A DNA stretch of 64,000 bases from Lottia gigantea (lineage: Eukaryota; Mollusca; Gastropoda; Lottiidae), in contig NW_008710950.1 in the NCBI RefSeq assembly GCF_000327385.1, positions 3,144,064 to 3,208,063 of the forward strand, given 5' to 3'. Below the pieces are notes generated by a model. That model was not told the origin of the DNA. It ran no database searches and saw only the letters and a list, made by a program, of their open reading frames with translations. This document shows, one piece after another, positions 12,207 through 26,100 of this stretch; the first letter of the stretch is position 1; the number at the start of each line of letters is the position of its first letter. The translations under genes were made by a program, and so were the position numbers.

Positions 12207-13390
12207 TGTTTCGGTCTAAATCTTCTAAAATTGAAAGTTGAAAAGTTATAGGTTTGCGTTCCATTTCGTTACCACTTTGATTTCTCTATTCTATTTTACT
12301 CTCTATGTTAGGTTCCATATCTGTTAGCACTCGGCTTTCCTAGTCTTTTCTCTCCGCTTCCATGTTAACCTCCATGATCCTGCTTCTGCATAATGCATTC
12401 TAAATAACTAAATAATCTGCACAATCATGACTATGTGTTTGGATTCCGTTGGAGGATATCAACTGAAGACTACCTTTACTAGTAATATAGAATTGGGCTT
12501 GACAGATTCTCAGATTGAAGTATATGTATACTTACGAAGTATATTTTCAGTCCGCCTCGTTGTAAAGTTGATAATAAAGACCTTGAGTATATCATTTATC
12601 AGTGACCTGATATTATAATCTTGACTGTAGTATTGGCCAACTCTCTTATCTTATCACTATAGTGTGTGTGTATCAATGTTTTCCTCTTAACATAACTTTC
12701 CAATTGGTGGCAAATTAGGCCGATTACCTAAATTTGGTAACGCAGATCATTATTTTTCAAAATGTAGAAAGTCTAGCAGTCTAGAAAATCATGATACTAC
12801 TCTTTCTTCCATACCTTTAGGCTCTGATAAAGGTTGACCTGGCAAACAGGCACCAGGGAATTATAATATAGGCTAATATATGCATATATCTCCCCTCATG
12901 TTTGGCTCATTTGATGTTAACACAATTATTAACATTACAAATGACGTAAACAAAATGATATAAAACAAGTACAAAATTATAATAATAATAAAACTAAATT
13001 ACACCTGATTATACTAAACAAGTCCATAAACATAAAGATGGGGGAACAACACCGCCACTGCACATACTGAACTATTTTAAAACAAGACAGTATTTGAATA
13101 CATGAAATTGAATAATTAAACAATTGTTAATTATGGGTATGTTTTTATTTTCTTTTTTTTGAGTTGCTATCCGTAACAGCACTAATTCCTATTGATGCTG
13201 TCAAGTATTGATCTTACAATGTTGAATCCATTTGATGTATTATGTCACTTAAGATGATAAGCCCACAAATTTTCAAAATCCTATTCCCACGTCGCATACG
13301 TCCATTGATAATGATTATGACCAAAATTATCTTACTCTCTCAATTGCTGTGGGTATTGAACGGGACAACAAAGAGTATTGAGCCTTCATT
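12207..13390. other. Intergenic, no gene seen
   Basis: AT-rich sequence upstream of the barrel-protein gene. No TATA-like element could be assigned with confidence. The right part leads into the BEL/Pao fossil and may contain more of that element, too decayed to recognise. Confidence 0.35.
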
Positions 13391-14200
13391 ATGGTGAATA
13401 TCAAGTCCTATTGGTCTAGCTGTATTTATTGTCATAATCCAAAGGAAAATGAATCTTCTGTGTATACAGACTTTATTGAAGAAGTGAAGTTTTGTGAATC
13501 TACTCAGAAATATGACGTTAAGCTACCATTTAAAGAATGCTATCCAGTATTACCAGATGGATACTCAGAGTCCTATCGACGTTTTGGTTCATTATTACAT
13601 CGACCGATAAACAATAAACAAGAAATCCTGGAAGAAAACAATAGAATTAAAGAAGTGGGCCTAACTCTATGGCCTAGCTTAAACGACTGTTTATATGCAG
13701 GCCCTTCCTTTAATCTACTTATATTTTACATTTAATTCGGTTTAGAATGAAGTGTATTGTAGTAAACGAGATATCCAGAAAGCTTTTCTAAACATTTCCA
13801 TAGCTCCAAAACACAGAGACTTTTATGGGTAGATAATGCTTTTAGTGAAGATCCAGTTATCCAGACTATGATATCCCAATCTAAATGCTACCATTCGTCA
13901 CCATTTATAATCTAAATATTCAGAGGATTCCAACTTTGTAAAAAGCCTTTGAAAGTCTTTGTATGTTGATGATTTCGCATCAGTGTCAAATAATGTTCGG
14001 TATAATACGTTTGATTTGTGTAGGAAAGTTAGATGGAGTTTATTTAATGGTGGTTTTAACATGAGAAAGTTGTTTGATTGAAAATAATAACTTTTACTGA
14101 ATGTGAGAAGATTAAAATTCCAGTTGTTTTGTTCAAGATTGGTTTTCAGTCAATATGTAAGAAAGGTCTACATTGAGATGATCCAGTAGATGACAAGTTT
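13391..14200 (+). mobile_element. BEL/Pao LTR-retroelement fossil (polymerase fragment)
   Basis: Forward-strand translations give pieces typical of the BEL/Pao polymerase around the reverse transcriptase: a protease-to-RT linker (KYDVKLPFKECYPVLPDGY), the RT entry (PSLNDCLYAGPSFNLLIF), an IQKAFLNISIAPKHRDF-like stretch and a YVDDFASVSN active-site block. No LTRs, gag or integrase were recognised, so only part of one copy survives. It is broken at several points and looks old. Confidence 0.65.
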
Positions 14201-14261
14201 TGTGACTATTGCAATGAACAGTAGCTTTAAGATGTTTCATTCAGAAATCTTTTTCCACACA

Positions 14262-14312
14262 TATAATAATAATAATAACAATTAATAATAATAATAATAA
14301 TAAAAATTCTTA
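14262..14312. repeat. ATA/ATAA microsatellite
   Basis: Short run of ATA trinucleotides with a few interruptions, directly left of satellite array 2. Confidence 0.8.
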
Positions 14313-14314
14313 GA

Positions 14315-16132
14315 AATCTACAGTTTCTATGTACACAATGATCCCATTCTTGTACAATACTTATTCTGTACAATTTATATGACAAACAATTTACAGTATC
14401 CATTTTTACAATTATCCCATTCTTTTACAATACTTATTCTGTACAGTTTATATAACAAACAATCTAATGTTTCTATGTATATAATTATCCCATTCTTTTA
14501 CAATACTTATTCTGTACATTTTATATAACAAACAATCTACTGTTTCCATTCATATAATTATCCCATTCTTTTACCATTCTTCTTCTGTACATTTTCTATA
14601 ACAAACAATCTACTGTTTCCATTCATATAATTATCCCATTCTTTTATAATACTTATTCTGTACATTTTATATAACAAACAATCTACAGTTTCCATTCATA
14701 TAATTATCCCATTCTTTTACAAGACTTATTCTGTACATTTTATATAACAAACAATCTACAGTTTCCATTCATAAAATTATCCCATTCTTTTATAATACTT
14801 ATTCTGTACATTTTATATAAAAACAATCTACAGTTTCCATTCATATAATTATCCCATTCTTTTACAAGACTTATTCTGTACAGTTTATATAACAAACAAT
14901 CTACTGTTTCCATTCATATAATTATCCCATTCTTTTACAATACTTATTCTGTACATTTTATATAACAAACAATCTACTGTTTCCATTCATATAATTATCC
15001 CATTCTTTTATAATACTTTGTCTGTACATTTTATATAACAAACAATCTACAGTTTCCATTCATATAATTATCCCATTCTTTTACAAGACTTATTCTGTAC
15101 AGTTTATATAACAAACAATCTACTGTTTCCATTCATATAATTATCCCATTCTTTTACAATACTTATTCTGTACATTTTATATAACAAACAATCTACTGTT
15201 TCCATTCATACAATTATCCCATTCTTTTACAATACTTATTCTGTACATTTTATATAACAAACAATCTACTGTTTCCATTCATATAATTATCCCATTCTTT
15301 TACAATACTTCTTCTGTAAATTTTATATAACAAACAATCTACTGTTTCCATTCATATAATTATCCCATTCTTTTATAATACTTTGTCTGTACATTTTATA
15401 TAACAAACAATCTACAGTTTCCATTCACATAATTATCCCATTCTTTTATAATACTTTGTCTGTACATTTTATATAACAAACAATCTACAGTTTCCATTCA
15501 TATAATTATCCCATTCTTTTACAATACTTCTTCTGTACATTTTATATAACAAACAATCTACTGTTTCCATTCATATAATTATCCCATTCTTTTATAATAC
15601 TTTGTCTCTACATTTTATATAACAAACAATCTACAGTTTCCATTCATATAATTATCCCATTCTTTTATAATACTTATTCTGTACATTTTACATAACAAAC
15701 AATCTACAGTTTCCAGTCATAAAATTATCCCATTTTTTTATAATACTTATTCTGTACAGTTTATATTACAAACAATCTACAGTTTCCATTCATATAATTA
15801 TCCCATTCTTACAATACTTATTCTGTACAGTTTATATTACAAACAATCTACAGTTTCCATTCATAAAATTATCCCATTTTTTTATAATACTTATTCTGTA
15901 CAGTTTATATAACAAACAATCTACAGTTTCCATTCATATAATTATCCCATTCTTTTATATTACTTATTCTGTACAGTTTATATAACAAACAATCTACTGT
16001 TTCCATTCACATAATTATCCCATTCTTTTACAATACTTATTCTGTACAGTTTATATAACAAACAATCTACTGTTTCCATTCATATAATTATCCCATTCTT
16101 TTATATTACTTATTCTGTACAGTTTATATTAC
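14315..16132. repeat. 73-bp satellite array 2
   Basis: About 25 copies of the same 73-bp unit as array 1, in the same orientation and ending at the same right flank. The left edge differs from array 1: here it fades into microsatellite sequence. The array lies downstream of copy B just as array 1 lies downstream of copy A, so it is part of the duplicated segment. Confidence 0.95.
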
Positions 16133-17101
16133 ATTCTACAGCAGCTATGCTGTATATAATATTATCCTCGCATGTAGTCTGCTTAATTTAAACTTGAATT
16201 ATATCTTCCTCTAGCAGCTTATGGTATTGTTACTGAATAGTTTGGGGAGGGTACCAGCTGGTTTATTCTATCAACAGTACTTAATTCCACAGTTGAATAA
16301 TTTGATTTTGATGCGAAATGAGGCATCGCAATATTGTTAATATTTTTACAATTTAAACAGGTTTTGTGACACCCTTATTAATGATGCTAATTTGGTATAT
16401 TTTAAAACACACTAATGACTCTGCTGATGGACACCAGTTTTGTAAATAGATTACATTCCTTACTTACTCCAACATTAAAAATTTAATGAATTTGAGCTCC
16501 ATTATGATGATCCTTACAGCAGGATAGAGCATGTTGAACCTTCCAGAATGCCTGACGTCACTCAGCGTTATTATCATTTTCCCATCTATACCACCAATGG
16601 AGTATGTAGTAAAGTGCCTTAAAGAAGTATTTCTGAAATAATGTTTTAAAATCTTGCCTATAAATTAGAAACAAGTACTTTCTTTAAAAGCTTCCTTGTA
16701 ATAGTTATATCTGATTGAAGATTGTTACTAGATTTTAATATTGTTTTTACTCTTTAATTTAAATATAACCGCCAATGCATACATTTCCATTAAATTCAAG
16801 AAACTCAAACCAAACGAAGAGTGGCATCGGGCATTCTGGAAATAACCTACCTTTCTACCAACACCTGTCACCTGAACACATATTGGAGCTTTAATTCAAT
16901 AAGTTTATGACCTTGGACTCAGGAATTGAAACTAAAAAGTTGACAGTCAAAATGTTCACCAGTAGGGTCACTAGCCTATTTGTGAGTAATAGATATTCCA
17001 AATAATCAGCATTAGCCACATGAAGTTAATCCTATATCATGTCCATTCTCAAAGAAGTCAAGCCGCCCACAAAGAGCTTCCAATGGGCGAAAAAGGGGAA
17101 T
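16133..17101. other. 3' flank of copy B, duplicated
   Basis: Near-identical to 5343-6314. No gene is seen. The minus strand again has the AATAAA-containing TAGAATAAACC near 16.26 kb. Confidence 0.55.
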
Positions 17102-20100
17102 TTACCAAAATCGTGACAGACCTCTTTTGAAAGATCCCCAAAAGGTGTTATCTACCACTTGTTGTTGTTGGAAGATAACCCTCTTGACGGATCCCCAAAA
17201 GGTGTCTACCACTTTTTCTTGTGGGAGAATTGCTCTCTTAAAACAACCCCAGTAGCTGTTATCTACGATTTCTTCCACATGAAAGTAGTAAGAAACTCCA
17301 TAGTACACTGAAATACATCAAATAATGATATTGTGAAAATAGGAGGCTACACCAAAACTTTGGTCTGCTTAGCGGAAGATCTAAGCATAAATGCCAAGCC
17401 CATGATTTTGTAAATGTGTGACCATCTCCCCACCATTAGACATGCAGACTGGTATTGGAACTGGTTATGGTGATATTGTCCATACGAATCACCTCTGACG
17501 AAATCTTAGGAAAACAAAAGGGAATCTATAGGCTATCTATAGATTAAAGGTTATAGAATTGAAATTCTGAAGTAAAAGCCTAGAGTGACTTGTTTTCTAT
17601 GCCCCAGCTTTACTCTGGAGGAACAACTACTAAATACTTACCAATACATCCAAGGAGTAATCCAGCGAATACTACTTTAATCAGCCATTTAATCAGTGAT
17701 TTTACTTTGATGGCATCTTCGATCTCTTCTATTTCACTTGGAGAGGCAGAATCATCAAGATCTGAGTTTGTATAGTCTGAATCAGTATCATCTTCAGAGT
17801 AATCATAAGCTGTATAATAGAATAACAACAGCAGGATAATAATCATTACAATTTAGTGTAAAGTCATAATGGTATATCAATAACAAAGATCCTGAGAAGG
17901 CTATCAGTTTATAAAACCGCCCGTGATTTCCTCTCGACTCAATAGTGGATATTTTGTTACACGAACCAAATCTTGATGCACCATCAGCCATTTTGTTTGA
18001 ATATACATGCATACTAAGTTTCATGGAGATCGGATAAAATCTGTAGTCTCCATCGTGCCTACAAGGCGTTTTTAAAGTCAAGGGCAATAACTCCGAAACC
18101 GTTCATCCGAATTTTACCAATTTTGAACTGAGGTATCATCAATATATATTTGCATATACCAAGTTTCATAAAAATCAGATAAGATAGATTGCCAGGCAAG
18201 GTAACATACATCCACTACCAGCTGTCAGAAATAATAACAGTCTGTAGTGGCTTAATGAATTTTCAAATAATCTTAAAATCATCTGTAAGTCAAGGCAAAA
18301 ACCTGAATCGGTTCATCAAATTATCATCAAATTCAAACATGAACAATGTCTCATCGCTGTACACACAAATGCAATGCCTCTGAAACTGGTCAACCGAGTA
18401 TGACCAATTTCTAACTTGACCGCGATATCATCAATGCATATGTCACGGTAGAAACTACCAAGTTTTGTCAATATCAGATGAAAACTGTAGTCTCTATCTT
18501 GCCTACAAGTCAAACTTAACGAGTTTTTACTACGTCAAGGGCAATAGCTCTGAAACAATTCATCTGATTATTACCATATTAGAACTTGACCTAGATCTCA
18601 TCAATATGTACCAAGCTTCATAAAGATATGTAAAAACTCTAGGCAATATGGTGTTTACAAAAAATGTGAACAGACGGACGGACAGGGGCGACGGCAATAT
18701 ACGTCCACATTTTCACATGGGAGTATAAAAACTAGTCCAATCAGATGATAATCTATAATTGAATCCATATATATAGCTGAAATTGTAAAATTATGGTAAA
18801 TGGGTCAACATCAAATCAGCTTTACCTTCCTCGTCAGATGAATTTGGGACAGCAAATGATACGGATTTAGTATTTTTCTTTTGATTAGTTGAATCAAATG
18901 TCTTCAAAATCGAAGGCGCTCGTTTTCCAGCTGCAATATCAGAATTGAAATAGATTCGATTTAAGTTATTACAAGTAGTCCAGAAGTTCTCTGACAAGTT
19001 TAGATTATTAAACCTATTGGCACGAGAGTTCCTTGTTAACTGATACATGGGTGTTCAAATGGTTTTGTAAAATGTAAGTCGACATATATTTTATACTTAA
19101 AACATTAACAATACACAGTGTGATTGATGAAAACTCTCCTTTCCTTTCTCACCCACGCAATGTCATTTTTATACGCCCACATGAAATGGGGGGCGTACAT
19201 TGCCGTCACCAATGTCGGTCCGTCCACAATTGCTCGTAAACACTCTACAAGACACAATTCTTGACGGATTTTGACAAAACTTGGTATGAGTGTTCGTAAT
19301 CACCCAAGGATGAACCCTATTGAAAATCAGAAGAATCGAAAAATATTTAGTATGAGTTATTTCCCTTGTTCTTGAAAACGCGTTCAATATTTAGCTTGTA
19401 AACACTCTAACTCAATATTATTCAGTATTGCACTATTAAAAAGTTCAAAAGAAGTGTATGACTGAAGGTTGAATATTTCATACTGGTGATTGTTACTGTA
19501 CTGCTAAATATTTTTATTCAAAAATCAAAGCTGCCAGTGGGCGTATATTACCTTGCCTGGCAAGCTATCTTTAAGTTACGTTTTAGACTAGCCGAAGAAC
19601 ATCGGACTGAATGGTAAACGGTTTCGTCTAAAGAACCTAGCTGGTGACGACAGCAAAAGTCATGGACATAAATATTTATACTTACTCCATTGTGCATTAT
19701 CTTTTTCTGTACCGATAATCTCTGAAAATGTTTTACCCCCACCGAAGATCTTTTCTTGTGGAAAGGTAGTTTTTAACACTCCATGGTTCCATTTGAATGT
19801 TCCATTTAGGAATGCTGTTTCCTTGGTTTTGCCAGCATATTGTTGTTGCGAACCTATCTTATCTAACATAAGATGATCTAAAATATAAAACAAAAAATAG
19901 ATGTCAAGCTAAATCTGGATATCTCGTTTCTTGTTGTACGAGTAGTTACTACATTAAGCATTCATGATCTGACAGAGTTCCTCATTAAATCGTTTTTTGT
20001 AACTTTGACACATTGGCATGAAGAGCATAACGTTGTCATTATAAATTCTAACCAGTTAAAACATTCATATTTGCATTTTAATCATTCATTGATGTTTGCT

Positions 20101-23100
20101 GTGATGATAACTGAAATAGATTCCGGTATCATTGTCCGGTTCGCACTGAAATTTTTCTTGGTCTTTTACTAGTGCTTTACACAATGTTTGATTAAAATAC
20201 CACCCGATTCGCCTATTTTTAGTTGATTCTTTCAAGAAGTTGTTAGTGGCTATTACTGATTATAACATAACAAAGGCGCCTTTCCGCCTCCAGAGGTAAA
20301 TGTTAGTTGATACGAACAGCTAACAAAGGCTATCACGTTAATAATAACCCACTGCTCGCAGCAGCTAACAAAGGCTAACAATAATACTGCTGCCAACAGC
20401 TAACAAAGGTTAAAATTAATACTAGAAAAATATATTCATAATTTCATGGTTATACCTAGACCCGGCATTCCTTTTGGCTCGGCGGAGTTACCAAGACATG
20501 GCTATTGTTACTAGACCTCAGGTAGTGCCTAGGTATTGTTACTAGACCTCTGGTAGTACCTGGGTATTGTTACTAGACCTCTGGTAGTACCTAGGTATTG
20601 ATACTAGACCTCTAGTAGTACCTGGGTATTGTTACGAGACCTCTGGTAGTACCTGGGTATTGTTACTAGACCTCTGGTAGTGCCTGGGTATTGCTCCTAG
20701 ACCTCTGATAGTACCTGGGTATTGTTACTAGACCTCTGGTAGTGCCTGGGTATTGCTACTAGACATCTGGTAGTACCTGGGTATTGTTACTAGACCTCTG
20801 GTAGTACTTGGGTATTGTTACTAGGCCTCTGGTAGTACCTGCGTATTGTTATCAGACCTCTGGTAGAACCTGGGTATTGTTACTAGACCTCTGGTAGTAC
20901 CTGGGTATTGTTACTTACTAGACCTCTGGTAGTACCTGCGTATTGTTACTAGACCTCTAGTAGTACCTTGGTATTGTTACTTACTAGACCTCTGGTAGTA
21001 CCTGGGTATTGTTACTAGACCTCTAGTAGTACCTGGGTATTGCTACTAGACCTCTGGTAGTACCCGGGTATTGTTACTAGACCTCTGGTAGTGCCTGGGT
21101 ATTGGTACTAGACCTCTGGTAGTACCTGGGTATTGTAACTAGACCTCTGGTAGTACCTGGGTATTGTAACTAGACCTCTGGTAGTACCTGGGTATTGTAA
21201 CTAGACCTCTGGTAGTACCTGGGTATTGTAACTAGACCTCTGGTAGTACCTGGGTATTGTAACTAGACCTCTGGTAGTACCTGGGTATTGTAACTAGACC
21301 TCTGGTAGTACCTGGGTATTGTTACTAGACCTCTGGTAGTACCTGCGTATTGTTACTAGACCTCTGGTAGTACCTGGGTATTGTTACTAGACCTCTGGTA
21401 GTACCTGGGTATTCTTACTAGACCTCAGGTAGTACCTGGGTATTCTTACTAGGCCACTGATAGTACCAGGGCATTGTTGCTTGGCTACTATTGCCAGCCA
21501 ATTGTTACTAGGCCAGTTGTAGTACTAGGTATCATAACTAGGCCACCAATTATGCCAGGGTATTGTAACTGGGCCTCCTGTAGTATCAGGGTATTATAAC
21601 TGGTCCACTGGTAGCACCGCATGGGCCACTGGTAGTACCCGAGTTATGTTACTGGGCTATTTATAGTACCAGGCTGTTGTTACTGGGCCATAAGTAGTGA
21701 CAGGAAACTGTTACTAGAGACCACTGGTAGTACCTGTATAATGGTACAGCCGGGCAACCGTATCAGGTTTAGGTTGTTGGGACCGGGTTAGGTTATTGTT
21801 TACCAACTAGTACCAGTCTGCTGTTACTACGCCACTGATAGTAGGCTACCAGGGTGCTGTTACTAGACCTGTGGCAAAACCAGGCTAATGTTACAGGGCC
21901 ACTAGTATAACCAGGCTACTGTTACTTGACCTGTGGCAAAACCAGGCTATTGTTACAAGGCCAGTAGTATAACCAGGCTACTGATACCGGATCTCTGATA
22001 GTACTGGGGTTTTGTTACTAGGCCATTGGCCATACCGGGGTCTTGTTTCTATCCACAGGCCATACTGGGGTCTTGTTTCTAGGCAACTGGCCATACCAGG
22101 GTCTTGTTTCTAGGCCACTGGCCATACCAGGGTCTTGTTTCTAGGCCACTGGTCCTACCAGGGTCTTGTTTCTAGGACATTGGCCAAACCTAGGTCTTGT
22201 TTAAATATAGGCCACTGGCCATACCAGGTTATTGATTCTGGGCCAATGGTTATACCAGGCTAATGTTACCGGCCACTAGTTATATACCAATTAGCTATTA
22301 GGCCTAATTGTGACTGACTCAGTGGTTTTACAAAGCTTTTTGGGGGGGTCACTGGTTCTACCAGGCTTTCGCTAGGCCGCTAGGCTGGTGTTAGGCCTAC
22401 TTTTTCTGGGCCGGTGGCTTTACCAGGCATTTAATCATGGGCCACTGGTTATACCACGCTATTGTTGCTGTACATGGGGGGTACATTGTTACTTGACCGC
22501 TGAGAGTGCTGAAATTAACAATATTATAAAATATAAAATAATTGATTTAGATCGTCTAATAAATTGGGCGATGTGACTTAGGTACGATTTTGTAAAATAT
22601 TTTTACCGGTACCGAACTTATTTTTGACCTGATTCTGTAAAGGTCATCAACTCGAAAATGGAGGATTATGTTCTGCCTATGATTTTATTGCCGATCGTTG
22701 AGATTATTTACGTGGAATTTTCACAAGAGAATGCCGACCAAGGTAAAGCATTTTTAATATTGGCTCTTTAAACTTTAAGATAATGATATATAGGCCTAGA
22801 TCTATAATAAGGACTTTTTGCATAAGATTATTTAGGCCTGCGGCTACTATTATTAGCGATGTAATCCGAAATGTTCTGATAATTGGAACTTTTTTTTAGA
22901 TAATGTCAAATCGAGGGCTTAAAGCTACAATTAGTTATGTCCAAAATTTGCATTTTTAGAAAAATGCATTTCAAATTTTAATACTTTATGTAAAATACAG
23001 TTATGAACATTTCAAAACCGTCTTTGATTATTCTGTAAGTCCTGTTTTTACAAATGTGTTAATCCTTAAAAATCATGGTTAACATCACTGTGTTGTGTGT

Positions 23101-26100
23101 ATTTTGCATGTGAAGGACATAACAATTTGTGGAACGGTCATTATGTACACAAAATGGACATAACTATTTAAATTATAACACAAATATTTTAATTATTGAA
23201 CTATATAATAACAACATAACTTTAGATCCATTATTAATTACTGGATATGGATTAACACAAAATAGCCAAGAATTTTTGTCATTCAATATCATAACAAGTG
23301 AACTAAAATTAACAGAACATTTGAATATGCGACCAGTACCTTCTGGCTAATTTATTCAGTATCGTTACCAGATCCACTTTCATCATCATCTTCACCAGAA
23401 TCTGTTTGAGCAGGTTCAGGTACAGAATCTTTGGCCTGGTTGCTAGTTGGTAGTGATTTATACCACAAGTGTAATTCATTTGGAATGACTCCCTGGGTGC
23501 ATAATTTTACTAAATCATTCTTTTTTGCCTTACAAATTGGAATTAAACTTTTATAAGCCTTTTGTAAAACTAAAATTGGAGGCCGGCCACGATTGAAGAC
23601 ATTAATACGTCTGTACTGATCTGTATATCTATGACGATATTGAATAATACCAGGTAGGTCTTTCTGGTATCTCAAACATTTGATCAACAACCAATTAACG
23701 ATGTTCCCATCATGGTCTCTCTTTCTGTTCTTCATAATGCTACGGGCCAACATCTGGAAATCAAGAAAATCATCATTGTGTAGATTATTCACTTCATACG
23801 GTCGTTTGCGCCGAGCTCTGCGGAATATTGTTATCCAATCAAGCACAGTGTAAACAGGTACATGTTTCTTTTCGCACTCTATGGCAGCATGCATGCTATC
23901 AACCTCCATGTGAGAGTGACCACTCTCCAAAAAATTGTGAGTTATTGTTTTGATAGGTGTATTTTGTACAGCATACAAAAACATCGCAGCAACATTTGAT
24001 TCCTGTTCTGTCCACCACATGTATCGGAATATAAAGAAACCACTTGTACAATAGGATCTAAGGATGATAGCCATTTCAGAAGACATGTTCCAATTTCATT
24101 GCTCCCCCGCCCACCGTTTATCTCTGACCAACAGTAACAGCTAGCATCATTTGGTGCTGCCTGGCTGTAAATGCATAGATTATAAATGCAGAGTTTTCGA
24201 CTGTAATATAATAATGAAACTGCACTGGATGGAATTTGTAACACACTCTGTAAATTAAAAGTGGCTGACACAAATTTTGAATTTGTTGATGCTTTTGATT
24301 TATCTCCACTTTTAGATAACTGGCTTTCAGCCTTTCGCTATATATGGGACTCATACTCATTGCGAAAAGATTCTCTCTCGTTGCCCTCAAGTAAATCAAA
24401 CTTCGAGCAAACTTGGCATTGATCTTTTTTAGGATGGAAGAAACTATAATTATAATCTGTGCAGAATACACGACGGTAGACAGCTTCGCTTACTGGGGTC
24501 TTAGGTGGGTTTGAATTTTCACACACATGTGAATATTCAGCTTCTGATCGAGATATTTTCGTTTAGTGTCGCAACGGGTGTAATGCGACTCTGTAACTGG
24601 AAAACTTTCAATATGTTCTTTAATCAGTGTAACATTTTCATCAGAAGTTTTATTGTATGCTGGATGTTTACCACGTTTATCATCGCCTGCAAATGTACCA
24701 GTATCAGATTTGTCTGCAAGAGCAGTCATCAAAGGACCAGAACTTATATCCAGAGTCTTCAGGAAAAAAGATTTGCAAACTCTGAAACGTTTATTCTCTT
24801 TTGAGAAATAATACAGAATCGTCTGTTTGGGCTTACGTTTTCGTTCATATCTTGGTCGTTCACGTGCAGCTTTTTCCTGCTACAGTGTTGGCTAACAAAA
24901 AAATCCTTTTGACGATTATAATCCGACATCTTCCAGTATTCTTCACAAATTAACTGTCGATCATAATCATTGAAGTTCTGGGTGCATCTACATTTGGAGC
25001 AATCTACAGGCTGTGGGGCTCTTTGACGGACCTCCTTTCCCCTAGAGCTAACATGGGGCTTCCCTTGTTTACAGAGCTTTTTGCGAATGACTTTTTTCCA
25101 TTTTCAGGATTATTTTGTCGCCATCGAGATAAGTTGGGTCTGCATCCGAATCATCAAAATCAGCTCTGTCATCAACTTCTACCGTGTTAGAATCTGGTGT
25201 CACATTTATTAATAGTTTATCAATATCAGTTGGCGGAAAATTATTCTGTGGGGAATTTGAAGGACCAGCAGTAGTATTTTCTCTTAAACAATCATCTGTG
25301 AAACTGTTAGTACAGTCAGTGGATTCTAAAATCTCCATCAAAGTATTGTTTGAAATTACTTGGTTTGTTTCTGGCAAAACTTCCATATCACTTTCAGATT
25401 CTTCTGGACTCTCAATTTCATTCAATAAATTAAGTATCGTTCTTGCAGAATCGAGACGCAATCCTAAAATAGAATGATTTGCGAGATTTAGTACAAGACT
25501 AAATCATCATAAGGTGTTTAAATTGATATAAAATTTGATTTTTTAAAGAGTTATGACACACGATGCTATTTATGCCATAAATGTTTATGTCCATTAACAT
25601 TCTAAAACAAAGAAAAGTTGAATGAAAACTTATGTGATCTGAATAGATGTAAATGAAAGATGATAACATGAGTATTCAACGAGATACTTACTTACTCTTT
25701 TTGAATGACATGTCAAGGCTTTTCAGACTTCTTAAAGCGGAAACAATGCTAACAACTGTCTAAAAGTTAATGTAAACAAACGCCATGTTTTTTTGGACAT
25801 AACGTTTTGTAGTTAAAAACATAGTCAGTTTAAATAGAATTAAAGTTTTTTGAAGAATCGACTATGTCCATATAATCAATTGTGCCTGAAAATTAAATTA
25901 GACTTTTGGACATACTATTTTTGGTGATGGTTAAATATAGTTTAATTTATCAAGATAATAATACAAGTTTGTGGCAGAAGAAAAATATGGATCTGATAAT
26001 GTATGTGGTGTGAATATCTCATTTTCAGAAATTTTGGACATAACAACTTGTTGCTTTAAACCCTCGAAATTTGAATAGAGTTATAAAATACTTTTAAGTA

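Noticed and set aside
18189-18513. Short open frames within intron 4 of copy B
   Set aside because: They overlap the R2 repeat and show no protein character.
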